From positions 214,573 to 278,572 of the forward strand of contig CAJNDS010002669.1 in assembly GCA_905221605.1 (NCBI GenBank): a stretch of DNA of 64,000 nucleotides, in the 5' to 3' direction. A model generated the notes under the pieces. That model had not been told where the DNA came from and searched no databases. It saw nothing but the letters and a program-made list of their open reading frames with translations. Both the position numbers and the translations under genes were made by a program. This document shows positions 19,369 to 30,651 of this stretch, in pieces (position 1 is the first letter of the stretch; the number at the start of each line of letters is the position of its first letter). This stretch comes from Symbiodinium natans. Taxonomy: Eukaryota; Sar; Dinophyceae; Suessiales; Symbiodiniaceae.

Positions 19369-21575
19369 GTTATGCAGTTTGTTAGTCACTGAAGTCCTGC
19401 GAGGTTGACGCACTGGCGGCCAATGAGTGCCGGAAATTCATGCCGAGGAGAGGCCCTACAGGCCTGGCAGCGCAGCGCACGGAGTCATACGGACCGGAGC
19501 CGATGTTTTGCAGCCGCTGTTTTTTTCGCCACCTTCTGCCGGCTCCAGGTTGTTCTGGACGGGCTCGAATTTGCCTTGCGCCTGATGGGGGCAGATGCCC
19601 CACACGCTGCCCGACTTGCCAGAGTCGAGCCGCGGACTTAGGGACTCTTGGGTAGGCTGCACCAGCTTAGGCGCCTATGGGCCTATGGACTCCTATGGGC
19701 TCCTAAGGGCTCCGAAGGCTGAAGCCAAGATGTAAGGCGATGTTGGACTTCGACAAACCCAACATCACTCCTCATCCTGCTAGTGTGTTACTGTCATAGC
19801 TTTACCCCGCCCCAAGGCGTCCCAAGTTCCACAAAGTTCCACAGGTACAGAGTGCGAAGAAGGGTGTTTGAAGGGGCTGAGGGACTGCGCGGCAACCCAG
19901 GCCCCGCGTCGCCTTAGCGCGGCGGCTGTGCAGCCTGGAGCTGGGAGAGTGTGGATGTTAACTGTTAATTATCTGTTTTTTTCAGCATCATGTATTGCAG
20001 ATTGGCTGCGTTGTACTCAAAAGCACTATCACGTGCTTCTTGTACGGTTCTTGCAAGAGTCATGGGCTTTGGCAAACCCAAGCCTTGCAGAGTCTTCGGG
20101 CATCTTGGGAATGCGGAATGCGACCTATGATCCTCAAGCTTGCAGAGCCTCTTAGGCAGCGACGCTTTGATTTCGCCGCGGCTGGTGCAGGAGGGCGAAA
20201 TGGGTGAAGTCGATTCAAATTGAGTCTGCTGTTGTTGTGGTTTGCGCTTTGCCGGATCGATGGACGTTGCGAGTTGTGAACGGCGGCAGGAGCTGGCAAT
20301 TCCTTCCTGTTCCCGGCATGCCGCCGACATTTGTCAGTTGGAGGCAGTGCTTGACCGTGCTGTGCGCACAATCTTGCCAGAAGAGCTACGGAGATCTGCC
20401 CCATCCGGCTGCAACACCTGCAGGGCGACTTGGAAGACCCGAGACGCTCGCCAGCCATGGATCTGAAGACGTCCATTAACAGCTTAGAAGAGTCACTGAA
20501 GGTGCGGCATGATTTGCTGGATCCATTTCTGCAACACCCGGCCATGTTCTGCAAGTCGGTTGCCTTGACTTGCGAACGTTGTGACCCCAACCGAAGTGCA
20601 GGATTGCAGCCGTGATGTCAAGACGACCGCGGCGTCTGCATTCCCGTCGCTCTCCAAGGACATCTTGCACTTGCAAGCTGGTGTACCCTTTCAACGACCA
20701 AAGCTAGCAAGAAGACTCAGAAACATAGAGCCACAATGGGCGTCATTCCCATGATATTTGGCGTGTGAAGCCGACGGCAGCCCGGTGACTCCAATGAGTT
20801 CTTGTGGAAGCGACCGCAGCTTATCGCAGCGCCGGGTCCAGGAGGACCTACTTTGAAGTTATGATTGAAACACGCTTTTGCTGTATTACCATGTTAAGTT
20901 ATTAACCGTTCTTAACCAATGCCTTATGCCATATGCCATGTCAAATTGCTGCAGAACTGCTGAAGCGAAGATGCAATGCCCATGTACGTTTCCTTGTTGT
21001 TTCTGCTTTGTGGGTTCATGCGCTCATCAGCCCAGTGCTCGCTACGCGGCAAGCGTGCAGAGAAAGGTGGCATCACCTTTGGCTGCCAAAGGTGACAGCG
21101 CCCTGCGAATGACAACGAACACAAATCTGTTGGCAACTTGAGAACAGAGACAGTGTTAAGTTCTGATGGTTAGCTCCTACGGCTTTGCGGATGAAGCAAT
21201 GCGAAGTATAAAATGACTGCACCAAGAGTCCAACACAGGAAATTAACAGCAATGCAAACACAGCGCTCCGCACGAAAACGCGGGAGAGCGAACAATTATG
21301 GGAGACCGCACCAAAGAGACGCACGCTACATGAACCAAAGCACAAAAATGCATAGCCAACACTCACAGCAAACAGAGAACACGAAATAAATGCAACGCCA
21401 AAGCACCAGAAAATGCATACTTGAAAAACATGCAAACAGCAAACACCAAAACTTGCAAACTCAAACATGCCGGACAGCGTAGGCAATTGAACTTGGCAAG
21501 CCGCAGAGGTTCTCATAACTTCGGCAGAGAACAGCAGCACTCATGAACAGCTGCCTGCAGTGATGAGGAGTTGCC
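19369..21575. other. Mostly unassigned; coiled-coil-like segments near 20.3-20.6 kb
   Basis: A plus-strand frame at about 20320-20400 reads LEAVLDRAVRTILPEELRR, and one at about 20400-20560 reads LEDPRRSPAMDLKTSINSLE and continues helical. They may be exons of one unidentified protein; the frames differ, so an intron or break lies between them. No family recognised. Confidence 0.3.
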
Positions 21576-22640
21576 GTGCTTGATGAGTCACGGACCTGTC
21601 ATCACCAAGCCAGCAGACTCGGAGACAGGGCCTCAGCAGAGCAGCACAAACCTTGGTCCCCTCTTAGTTGTCTTAAACATCTCATGCCCATGATCGTGCA
21701 GCTAAGGTTCCATTTGTTCGGACCCGGATTCACTGCAGATGCCTTTCATGTGGCAGAGGAGATGGCTGGGCAACCGTTGCCGGTCACTCTCCCAGCTGTT
21801 AGACAACGTGCTGCGAACCCTGTAGACCAGCAGATGGAATTCATTCGTCCCGAGGCTGATCTGCTTTCTCCCCCAGACTTGGCGGAGGTTGGCCCAAATG
21901 ATGTGCAGAGCCCCGCCGACCTGGTACAACTGAGCGAGACTCAGCTTGGCATCCTGTGATGAGCAGCTGTTGGCGGTTGCTGCTAGAAAAGTGCTACCAG
22001 TAGCGGGTTTCTTCACATGGTAACGGCTCTACACCAAACCTCCCTGTCTCTGGATAGCAAAGCTGTATGTTCACATTGCAAAAGCCGGGGCCAGACAGCG
22101 AGCCTCAATGTGGCTTTCGCAGTCAGGACATCGAGTCACGACCTGCCAACAAAAAGAGACGAGAGGAGCTCCTCAAGGTAGCCTTGGCCTGTGAGGCAGA
22201 GAGAAAACGGCAGACCCACCAGAAGAGGCTCGAAGCTGAAACAGCTGGCTCTGCGGGGCACGCTGAGTAGCCAGGACATAGTTAAAGAGCCAGGAGAAAT
22301 GGCTACGGAAGGAAGGTCGCGGTCGGACTGCCAACGACCTCCTGACCAAGTCACATGGGGCTCGTGGAAAACGTCAAGCAAAGCAGGGCAGACCAGCGCA
22401 GACAAAAGGCGCCTTCTGAACGAAAACGCCGGCTTTCGGCTTATTTTCTCTGCCCTATGCCGCCCATCCCAATCTTGTGCTTTGCTGTTCCTGCCCTGTC
22501 CGAGTGGGAGCCCCGACCAGCGTTTTTTGAAGTACACCCACCCACCAGACCCAGACCACAGACCCACCCCCCCAGACCTACCAACTGCTTCTGCCCGTCC
22601 TCCGACAGGAAGTGCGCCTGAAAGATGTTGGACAGGTTGA
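21576..22640 (+). other. Exon-like plus-strand segments, unidentified
   Basis: About 21730-21958 is open and reads FTADAFHVAEEMAGQ and later PPDLAEVGPNDVQSP. About 22140-22268 is Lys/Arg/Glu-rich (NKKRREELLKVALACEAERK), likely coiled coil. About 22380-22440 is also basic. No domain recognised. Confidence 0.3.
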
Positions 22641-22867
22641 TCCGATCAGGCCGTCAAGATATTGTTCCCTGGGCGCATCCTTCTGGCTTTTAGTTTCCTA
22701 CTGGTCTGCGGTCTGCTTCGATGATGCAAGTGATGCCCACAGTTTTGCATAGTCTTGCGTTATCTCTTCCTTTTCCTCGTCTGCCTGTCCTGAAGCATAC
22801 GTGTTACTTTCGTCTGCCCCTGATTGTGAGCACTTTTGCACTTGCAAGGAGCTATTCGTATAGTGAG

Positions 22868-22912
22868 TTTTTTTTTGTTTTTTTTTGTTTTTTTTTCTCT
22901 CTCTCTCTCTTC
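22868..22912. repeat. T-rich and CT-rich low complexity
   Basis: Three blocks of T8-T9 separated by G, then a (CT)n run. Confidence 0.95.
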
Positions 22913-23384
22913 CATGCCAAAGAGTCGTGAAAGTTAGGGCTCACACAGATGGCACACCGCCTGATCACTCGGTGAGTCTGGTGTCAGCATCATGCCTGCC
23001 ACAGCATCGGCAAGCCGAAGTCTCCCTCACAAATCACTGCCATCCGCAAGGGGGATGGCGGCTGTAACAGGATTGTACTGTGGCCCGGTAAGTCGCAGCT
23101 CACAACCCGATGTCATGTGTCACGTGCTAGCGCATCACAAGCTCAGGCTGGGGAGAGCCTGCGCTTCTTGTCAGAAGCTGCCACGCTGCCAAGCTTCTAC
23201 CAGAGTGATCCTGCTCGTTTGCCTGGCTCGCCCATTTTTCCCATCTGCCCCGACACCCGCACCAGTTGTGCTCGTGCTAAGGTTGAACCAGCAGCGCCTA
23301 ATCACAAGCCTGGGGCCCAGAGGAGTTTCCGCAAACTCCGAGAACTGCTTATGTGGCCTTCTCGCAGTGGTTATTGCAATTATC

Positions 23385-23450
23385 ATACTCATTATTAATT
23401 ATGGTTATACTCATTATTAATTATGGTTATTCTCAGTATTAATCATGGTC
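23385..23450. repeat. Three copies of a 22-bp tandem repeat
   Basis: ATACTCATTATTAATTATGG plus TT, twice exactly and once with a few changes. Confidence 0.93.
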
Positions 23451-23599
23451 CACTCTTGCCTCGTTGGAGATAAGGCGCCCACCATTTATGTTTTTCCCTG
23501 GCTGCCCGAGTGCTGCTCTCGCTGCCGCTGGATCGTTCATGGCCCGCCATGCAGTCGACCCCTGACAACCCTTCCTTCGTAAAAGCCCAGGCCAATATG

Positions 23600-23695
23600 G
23601 GCATTTCCCGAAATAGGGGTACCCCTTTTCTACCCCCAAATAGATAGAATATCCTTAAAGGGAACCCCCAAAAGGGCACCCCTTATGAGCGGAAA
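23600..23695. mobile_element. Copy of the GGGCATTTCCC inverted-repeat element
   Basis: GGGCATTTCCCGAAATAG, then AGGGGTACCCC, then TCTACCCCC, then GGGAACCCCCAAAAGGG and CACCCC. The AGGGGTACCCC/AGGGGTGCCC halves are inverted relative to one another. Similar to 12003-12095. Confidence 0.5.
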
Positions 23696-23826
23696 GAGGT
23701 ACACTCGCCCAGACTTTCAGTGGACGCTGGAGATGCAAAATTTCATCCTCGACCGCAATGGCCTTGGAAGGGTAAGCTGCAAGCAGAAGCAACATTGGTC
23801 ACGATTTGTTATGGTCAGTGGGCATC

Positions 23827-23865
23827 GGTAAGCTTAGAGCTTAAATGGTAAGCTTAGAGCTTAAA
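23827..23865. repeat. Two copies of a 20-bp direct repeat
   Basis: GGTAAGCTTAGAGCTTAAA at 23827 and 23847. Confidence 0.93.
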
Positions 23866-24100
23866 CTCAGTCCAGACCCATGTTTTGCCTTTTAAGTTTG
23901 CCCAAGGCCTGCACTTGCTGATCCGGCAGCTGGCGATGTCGGCTCTCGCTCTGGGACCTGCTGGTACGAGTCCTACACGGGTGGGGGTGTGAACTGTTCA
24001 TTTAGTTTATGTTTGTTTTTTTGGATGGGAATTCCACGAACGAAAGTTGCTTCCAAGGGAAAGCCTAAGTCAAAATAAGCCCCCCCATGTCACATCTGGT

Positions 24101-27100
24101 TGGCAGATGGTGACGTAGTAAGTACAGCAATGACGTGTGGGCAACCTAGTGGCAGGATGTGGCTTGAAGATGCGAGATCCGCAGTCCTCAGGAGATGCTG
24201 GTCCCCGGGCTGTTGCAGCTATGGCTGCAGCTGTTGTGTTTGATGCTGTCGCGCGACAAGCTACGGACAACGTGACGTCCGTGCTCTCGCAGGCCCCAGG
24301 GGGGGATGGTAGGGAGGAATCTAGGCAGTCATGATGATGACTGCATCGGTTGGGTGAGGCCTTGGGCCAAGGACTCTGTCTAGGGCAAGGGTCCTTCGTG
24401 AGCGAGTCCTCTGAGCAGGCTGGTGGCATGCACTTGCTTCGTCATGCTGTCATACCCTTGTCATACCCCTGTCATGTTCGCCCTGAGAGGCAATCACCTG
24501 GCCCCGCGCCGCAAAGGCCCGAAGCGAGATTCTGGAATATTTCGAGGCCTCGAGCTGGACACGCAATCATCGGCATAGCCTGGCAGAGAAGTGGTCGCAG
24601 GCGGCGTCCGTTGCTGGTCATCAGCCTGTGTTCCAGGGAGTAGAGGCGCGACGTCTCAAGGGGATGCAAACCTAGAAAGGGCTCCACCAGTCTCCTCCAC
24701 TCTCTTGGCATTTTAGCTTGGCAGGTTGGGCAGGCTGAGCTGCGCCTGCTCAATGGCTGCTCCTTGCTGCTAGGTTTGGCCATCCGAAGCTTGCTACTTC
24801 TAGGGAGCTGCGTCAAGCCCAACGTATAGGCTTGGGTCCGGTGCGCTCGGCTGCAGTGCAGCTTCTCTCCGGGGAGGAAAGCAGCAAGCTGTGAAGCAAG
24901 TTAACAGTGGCGTGAGGGACCATGAATGCTTGGAAGGACTCATGCCTGCTGGGGCAGCTGCAAGGGACCCATCCACCGGTGTGGCAACGAGTCATCCTGA
25001 CCTTGGCCTTGGAGCAGTGAGGCCGCAGCTCGGGATGATGCGTGACGTGGGCTTCCTTGCGCAGTCCCGGAACTCGGAATTGCCGTGCCTGCAGAAGCCC
25101 CGCTGCAGGGATTTTGAAGCTATGTTTGGGTACGCTCTTCGAGGCTTCTCTCCCGGAGCGGTGCCTTACCGTGGATTCTGTGGGGGCCTCTTCATGGCCA
25201 ATGGCACTACAGGACCTCTGATCATGGCACCTTGCCTGTAGCGATGGGGCCAGGCCGAAAAGTGGCCAGTACAATGTGCTTGGGAACCTGTCCGGCTCTC
25301 AAGTGCGTTTCTTTCTCAGGGGATCTCCAGCGAGGTGAGCTGCATTTCTGTTTGTTGGTGTCTTCAGGACGTGGCGTAGCCAGGAGGGGAGCACTTCTCT
25401 GACTGCCTCGATCTCGGGCTGATGACGTGTCCGAGCTCGTAGCCATTGGCATGCTGGATTGTGAGCACTACAGGTGCGGGGTCTGGCACAGGGCCAGGCA
25501 ACTGCCACGCCCCCAGATGGCGTCTTCACTGTTGCACCATCAGCTCGGCAAGGGTATTCGCATGTCGCAGATCGAATGCGCACGTATGCACCATATGCAC
25601 CCGACTCAACAAGCTGCTGTGACAGATATACTCTGCTCCTCAGGCCCTGGAATCTTTACTGCCAGCAGTCGTTGCCAATTCTAAGGCCAGACACAGCAGC
25701 ACTTAAGTCAATACTGGCCAGTCGATGTCAATCTTGGATCCATCCTTGCAAGTTCCAGGAAAAGCAAACGGGCGTACTGGCCAGAATGAAGAAGGGCCTG
25801 CTCGGTCTGACGGGTGCAGAACGGCCAGCAGCTTGGTGCACTGCTGTCAACGAAGTCAGAGAAGGGACACCTGCTCGACTCAAGCACTGGTCGGCATGTT
25901 GAACAAGGCGAGGCGCAGCGGCATCACAGGCAAACGTCTCGCATTTCGGTCCTGTGCACTGCACGTATCCGTGTGTTTGGATGCCGAAGACACTAGCCAG
26001 GCAGATCCTGGCGCGCTGGTTGGCGAGAAGCTGCGTAGCGAGGAGGACGCTTTGCCGCTGGGTGCTGTATTTCTATGGGTACTGTATTTCTATGAGAGTC
26101 TGCCAAGACGACTAACAGCCATTATGCAAGTGTTGCGAGGATGTCCTGTTCCTTCCATCTGCGAAGCTGAGAGCCTTTGATGGTCTGTCACCTTCAGCCA
26201 GAAGCCCAAAATGGAGTTGTGTTGCTGGACCAGCAGAACAATGCAGCAAGCGAAGCCATCAAGAAACCATCATATGTGTGTGCAGTACTAGTGCTGCAAA
26301 GGGCTCGTTCAGAAAGTCGGCGTTGCGTGCCGCATCGTATCCAAGGAAGCAGAGGTCATATTGACCATGCTGCCACCGAGCTCAGCTTTCTACACGCCCT
26401 TTAAACAGCTGGCCAGTATACTCGCTTACGCAACAAAGCAGTGATTTCCATGACTGGAGGCTTGCCCCGTACCTGCGGATACCGTTGCTCCTGGGGTACT
26501 TGGGGACATCTGAGCGGGTCGGCGCACTGGCCGATGAGCGTCTTCAGGCAAGGGTAAGGGGATGGCATGACACCAAGCAGGGTTCCTCCCCTTCCTCCCC
26601 TTACTATACCGGTCTCTTGGTCCACCCCGCCAGGGAGTCCTGGAAGCGGCCGTCTTCGAGCCAGGCCCATGGCGGTCCTCCACGCAGCCTCCCACGATCC
26701 CCGAGGCAAGGGGGGTCTTCAGCTCCGTTGAATGATCTCATCCTTCCTGAATGCTCAGATCAATGCTTAGCTGCAAGAATTTCAGTTGAACTTCCGTGTT
26801 CCAGGTTGTTAGGCGAAGATGGGAACAGGGTTCAGTTCAGTTATGCAGTCAGACTTGCGGAGCAGTGTCATCTGCGTTCGCCATCTCAGGCAATTCCCGC
26901 ACGGCGCCCATCTTCCCGCTTCCATGCTTGGGCCCTCTTTAGGACCCGTGTGGCTTGATGTCCGCCAATGAGGCTCCAACTCGCACTCATCTTGCAACCC
27001 CATGTGGTCTCCTCATCAATGAGCCCTGACCTCAGCTAACAGCAGGGCTGCACATGGACCCGGATCACCCGAATCCTTGCCTTCTTTGTCTCAGGTTGTG

Positions 27101-27625
27101 CAATGCGCCCCGGCCTACACTGTGCCACCCTGAGACATGACCCACTTTGAACATCGGCCATGACAGGGATCAGCCAGAAAGATGGCAGACCAAGGTGTGC
27201 CGTTGAAGGGTCCTGCATATGCCCTATATTATATATATATATATATGTATATAGGTCTATGGTGGACGAACGTGAGCAAATTGAATTGTGTGGTCCTTGC
27301 TGAGGGCCGGTGCCACTGCATTGCTCCGGAGCGCCCTGGAGCGCGACACGGGCAGGGTTTCCCTGGCTCGTCTTCCTTGGGGGAAGCAAGCTTCAGTGGA
27401 TTTCTGTAATGTGCTGTAGGAAGTCATGCTATTGATGGTGAATTTATTTGCAGCTTTCGTAAGAGCATGGCACCCCTCTCATGAACCCCATTCATGTAAG
27501 GGCCAAGGTCCTCAAGTGTGGGGCTGAGAGTCAGGCATTTTCTCACCTGTCGCAGTCACAATCTCTGGTGAAGCTCTTTTCCTGACTTGACAAAAATTCA
27601 AAGGCAGGGGTCCTGCGGCTACGGG
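24101..27625. other. Mostly unassigned, isolated open frames
   Basis: Plus-strand frames at about 24200-24300 (AAMAAAVVFDAVARQATDN), 25100-25240 (DFEAMFGYALRGFSPGAVPY) and 25930-26060 (GALVGEKLRSEEDALPLGAV) look somewhat protein-like, but none matches a family I know. A short TA run lies at 27226-27255. Confidence 0.3.
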
Positions 27626-27631
27626 AATAAG

Positions 27632-28150
27632 ATGCCTGTGCCAAGGGACATAGTGCGATACATTTCCCAGAATGATGTGGAGAAACTCATTTAAGTACTG
27701 GTTTTCAGTCAATGATTACCTGAAGCAGACAAACAAGAGTTCCTATGTGACATTCTGGACAGACTTTGGTTGGATGCCCGCACGAACCCTTTGCACGAGC
27801 ATGACACAAAGATCCCTGCGAATGCTAGCCATGACAGGCTGCGGCGTCTCCGATTGGGCTCATCCTTTTCGTGCACTACTTGGGAGCTTCATGCTCTTCC
27901 CAGATATAGATGGGCGTTGTGCAGCGACTGAGTCATGCGAGACCACGAAACATCGTGAGGCCGTGCGGATGGGTTGCCGAATCTATTCATTCGTGCCGAC
28001 CCCAGTAGCAGCTCGCTGCTACACAACGCTGCGGCTGCTCGCTCCTTACATCAGCGCAGCAGCTTCAAAGATTTCAGGCGAAGACATTACTAGAGCGGCG
28101 GGCTTGGCAGACTCTGATGCAATCAATGGAATCTATGAGCCTTGTGTGCT
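27632..28150 (+). other. Exon-like segments, unidentified
   Basis: MPVPRDIVRYISQNDVEKLI (27632-27691) ends at TAA. From 27722 the same frame resumes with EADKQEFLCDILDRLWLDAR. Near 28075-28145 another frame reads GLADSDAINGIYEPC, which recalls an NGxYEP motif I associate with repeat proteins of dinoflagellates. Could be exons or a decayed gene. Confidence 0.3.
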
Positions 28151-30540
28151 GCGCCTACACACCTACACACCTACACATTGACACTTGCTATTTGTAGAAT
28201 TTTGTAGACATCTGCAGTATGAGCAGCATTCTGGTGATCCGGGGCCCTCAGGTCAGATGGCGCAGGCTCACTGACAGTGGCGCTTGCCCTTGGCGCCGGG
28301 CGGCCATGTGTAGAGGTCGCCAATCCTCACAGTTAATTGCAGTCTGATCCAAAACGCTCACGACATGATGCTCTCTCTAACTCTCTCTCTCTCTCTACAT
28401 ATAGAAGAATGAATATGTATCAGAAACATCCTTGAGTTTATGGTGAGACCCTAATGAAACCACTTGATCTGTTCCGTGCAGAAAACATCCGCCTGAAGGG
28501 CACCGTGTGTCCGATCGTAAGATGTCCGGCTGCAGCCATTGATGGACGTCTTGCAGCCTTGTCATTGATATGAGGCTTGCTCTGCAAGTCGGGGTTGAGA
28601 TGGGTTAAGCTTGTGATTCAAAAGCAGCCGACGGAGATAAGGAGAGCAACAGAAGATTGCTACGGCGATGCGATGATGAGAGGAAGAAGAAGCATGAGTG
28701 TGCAGGCTGCCGTCGATCCTCTGCGCAACCAGCTTTTGGCATCCAGGTCGGAGTGCAGGAAGGAAGGATAGATCTGTGTCTCTACACATACGTCCTCTCT
28801 CTTAATGTTCAGGAAGAACCTTCAACGATGGGCGACCGAAGCCGCAGACCACAGCAAGGCAAGGCAACAGTGCTTTTTGTCGGCCTTGTTTGCCGTACAG
28901 CTGTGCAGGATTGTACAGGTGCGATCAGGATCGCAGAGGCTTGGACATGCCTTGACATGCCGCGACGCTTGGAGGCTGCGCTTGCCTGTGCCGTTTGGTC
29001 TCACCTGGCCATGCTTCAGAGTTGAGCTCAGCCCAATCATGCCCATGCGCATCCACAGCGATGGCGAAGCCATGAAGCCCAGCCATGATTTTGTCTTGCT
29101 CCGTGAGTAAGGTCCTGTCTTGGCTGGGGTGAGGTCGCGGTAGAGAGCACGAGTTTACAGACTGCAGAGAGTTGTGCGGAGTGCAAGTCTGCAAGCGGCT
29201 GCTATCTGTTACGGCCCCCATGATTCCTGGGTTCAAGTTGCAGGCCGAAGCTCCTGTGGCACTGTTAGCCTCGCAGCTTCTGCCCAGCCGACGTTCCTTG
29301 ATGCTTTGCAAGAAGACGATGTGGCAGAACCTAGCAGATCCCAGAACATTCCGGCTGCCAGGATGTCAATGCACGGTCTGGATGCAGTGTGGAGCTCTGC
29401 ACGCAAATTGGAGTTTTGCTTCTTATACATGTTGAATGTGCATTGAAGGTTCTACTTGAAAGAAGTGAAGGTCGTGGCTCTTTCATCGACAGCGTGAAGC
29501 TCAGAGCGTCTTCAGACTCCTACCATGGCTTCTTCTTAGGCTCCAGGGGCACAGTTAGAGCGTCAGAGAGCTTCCCGTCTGCCAGAGCGCCTGCCAGGTG
29601 CGTCGCCCATGGCTGGCCCGGTCGGCAACCCGCCTTGCGCTGAGCGATACTGAACGTAGCATCCCAGCCAGTCTACTGCCAGGGCCTGTTGAAAACTGTA
29701 GCACTGTAGCATACTGTAGCTTAACCTGATAAGTCTGATAAGTTGTGTCAGGCCTGGTGCAGATCAGGACGCACATGCCACCAGCACGGCATGATACAGC
29801 ATGGCAGAGCAATGTGCCACAGAAGGATCCAATGGGAGGAGGCTCTGCCTGCGAGATGTTCACGATCCACGCAGAGGAGCGGTTTGAGGGCTTTAGGCTT
29901 GAGTAGGCCCTAGTGCGGCTTGAATGAGAAGCCTGAGGCCCTAGGCTTGATAGGGCCTACCTATAGGATTGTAGGGCTTTTGCAGTGACCTTTTGGCTGA
30001 GCTCACGCGCCTTATGGGAAGTGCGACCTGTGCAAGGAGCGAGGCAATCTTGCCCGGTGGCTGCGCCAAAGAGGCGAAAAACCGAGTGTGTATGTGTGTG
30101 TGCCACAAACGGACACTGCTTAACGCTAGCGAAGCTTAAGGGAGCCAAGCCGCAGCAGCGCTCGAAGCCGCTGTGGCTGTGGCGTCGCTTTCCAGCAGCA
30201 CTTCGGGTGTGCAGAGCTAAGTCCTTGCTCCATGCAGTAGCCCCATTCAAATATTATGTAGAACTTCTCAGTTGCTTTGCAATATTCAACCCAATTCCTT
30301 CACCGAAGACGGAACACAGCTGGTAAACGTTTTATCATGAATTTGCCTGTCGCCCAGGCGACTTCATCTTGGATAGAAGTCCGTCCAGGCCTCCTTCGTG
30401 TCTCAAACGCATGCATTGCGCTTCTTCGAGTAAGTATAGCGCGAACCCGGCAGGTGTCTTCATGCGCGCTGTTGAAGCTCCCTCTCAGGAGGGACACTGA
30501 TGTGCCGTTGCTTCATCGCGCCATCCCTCTCGCTCTCAGA
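28151..30540. other. No gene recognised; scattered exon-like frames
   Basis: A (CT)n patch lies near 28376-28398. A plus-strand frame near 29255-29400 reads SLAASAQPTFLDALQEDDV and then MSMHGLDAVWSSARK, possibly an exon. TGTAGCACTGTAGCA-type short repeats lie near 29695-29725. Confidence 0.3.
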
Positions 30541-30651
30541 CTTGGTAGTCCAGTGGTACCCTTTACCCTTTTTTTGGTTATGGGTTCCCTTATAAAGTAA
30601 CCAACCCAAAAAAGGGTGCCCTTGTTAGAAAAGGGTTAGTGGGCTACCAAG
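30541..30651. mobile_element. Short inverted-repeat element
   Basis: The left end, CTTGGTAGTCCAGTGGTACC, and the right end, reverse-complemented, CTTGGTAGCCCACTAACCCT, are alike. The four bases CAGA occur on both sides (30537-30540 and 30652-30655). The interior carries GGGTTCCCTTATAA, like other members. Confidence 0.6.

Larger units (their letters stand above)
22913..24100. other. No gene recognised
   Basis: Short unassigned frames, two small tandem repeats and one inverted-repeat-family element, each listed separately. Confidence 0.35.
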
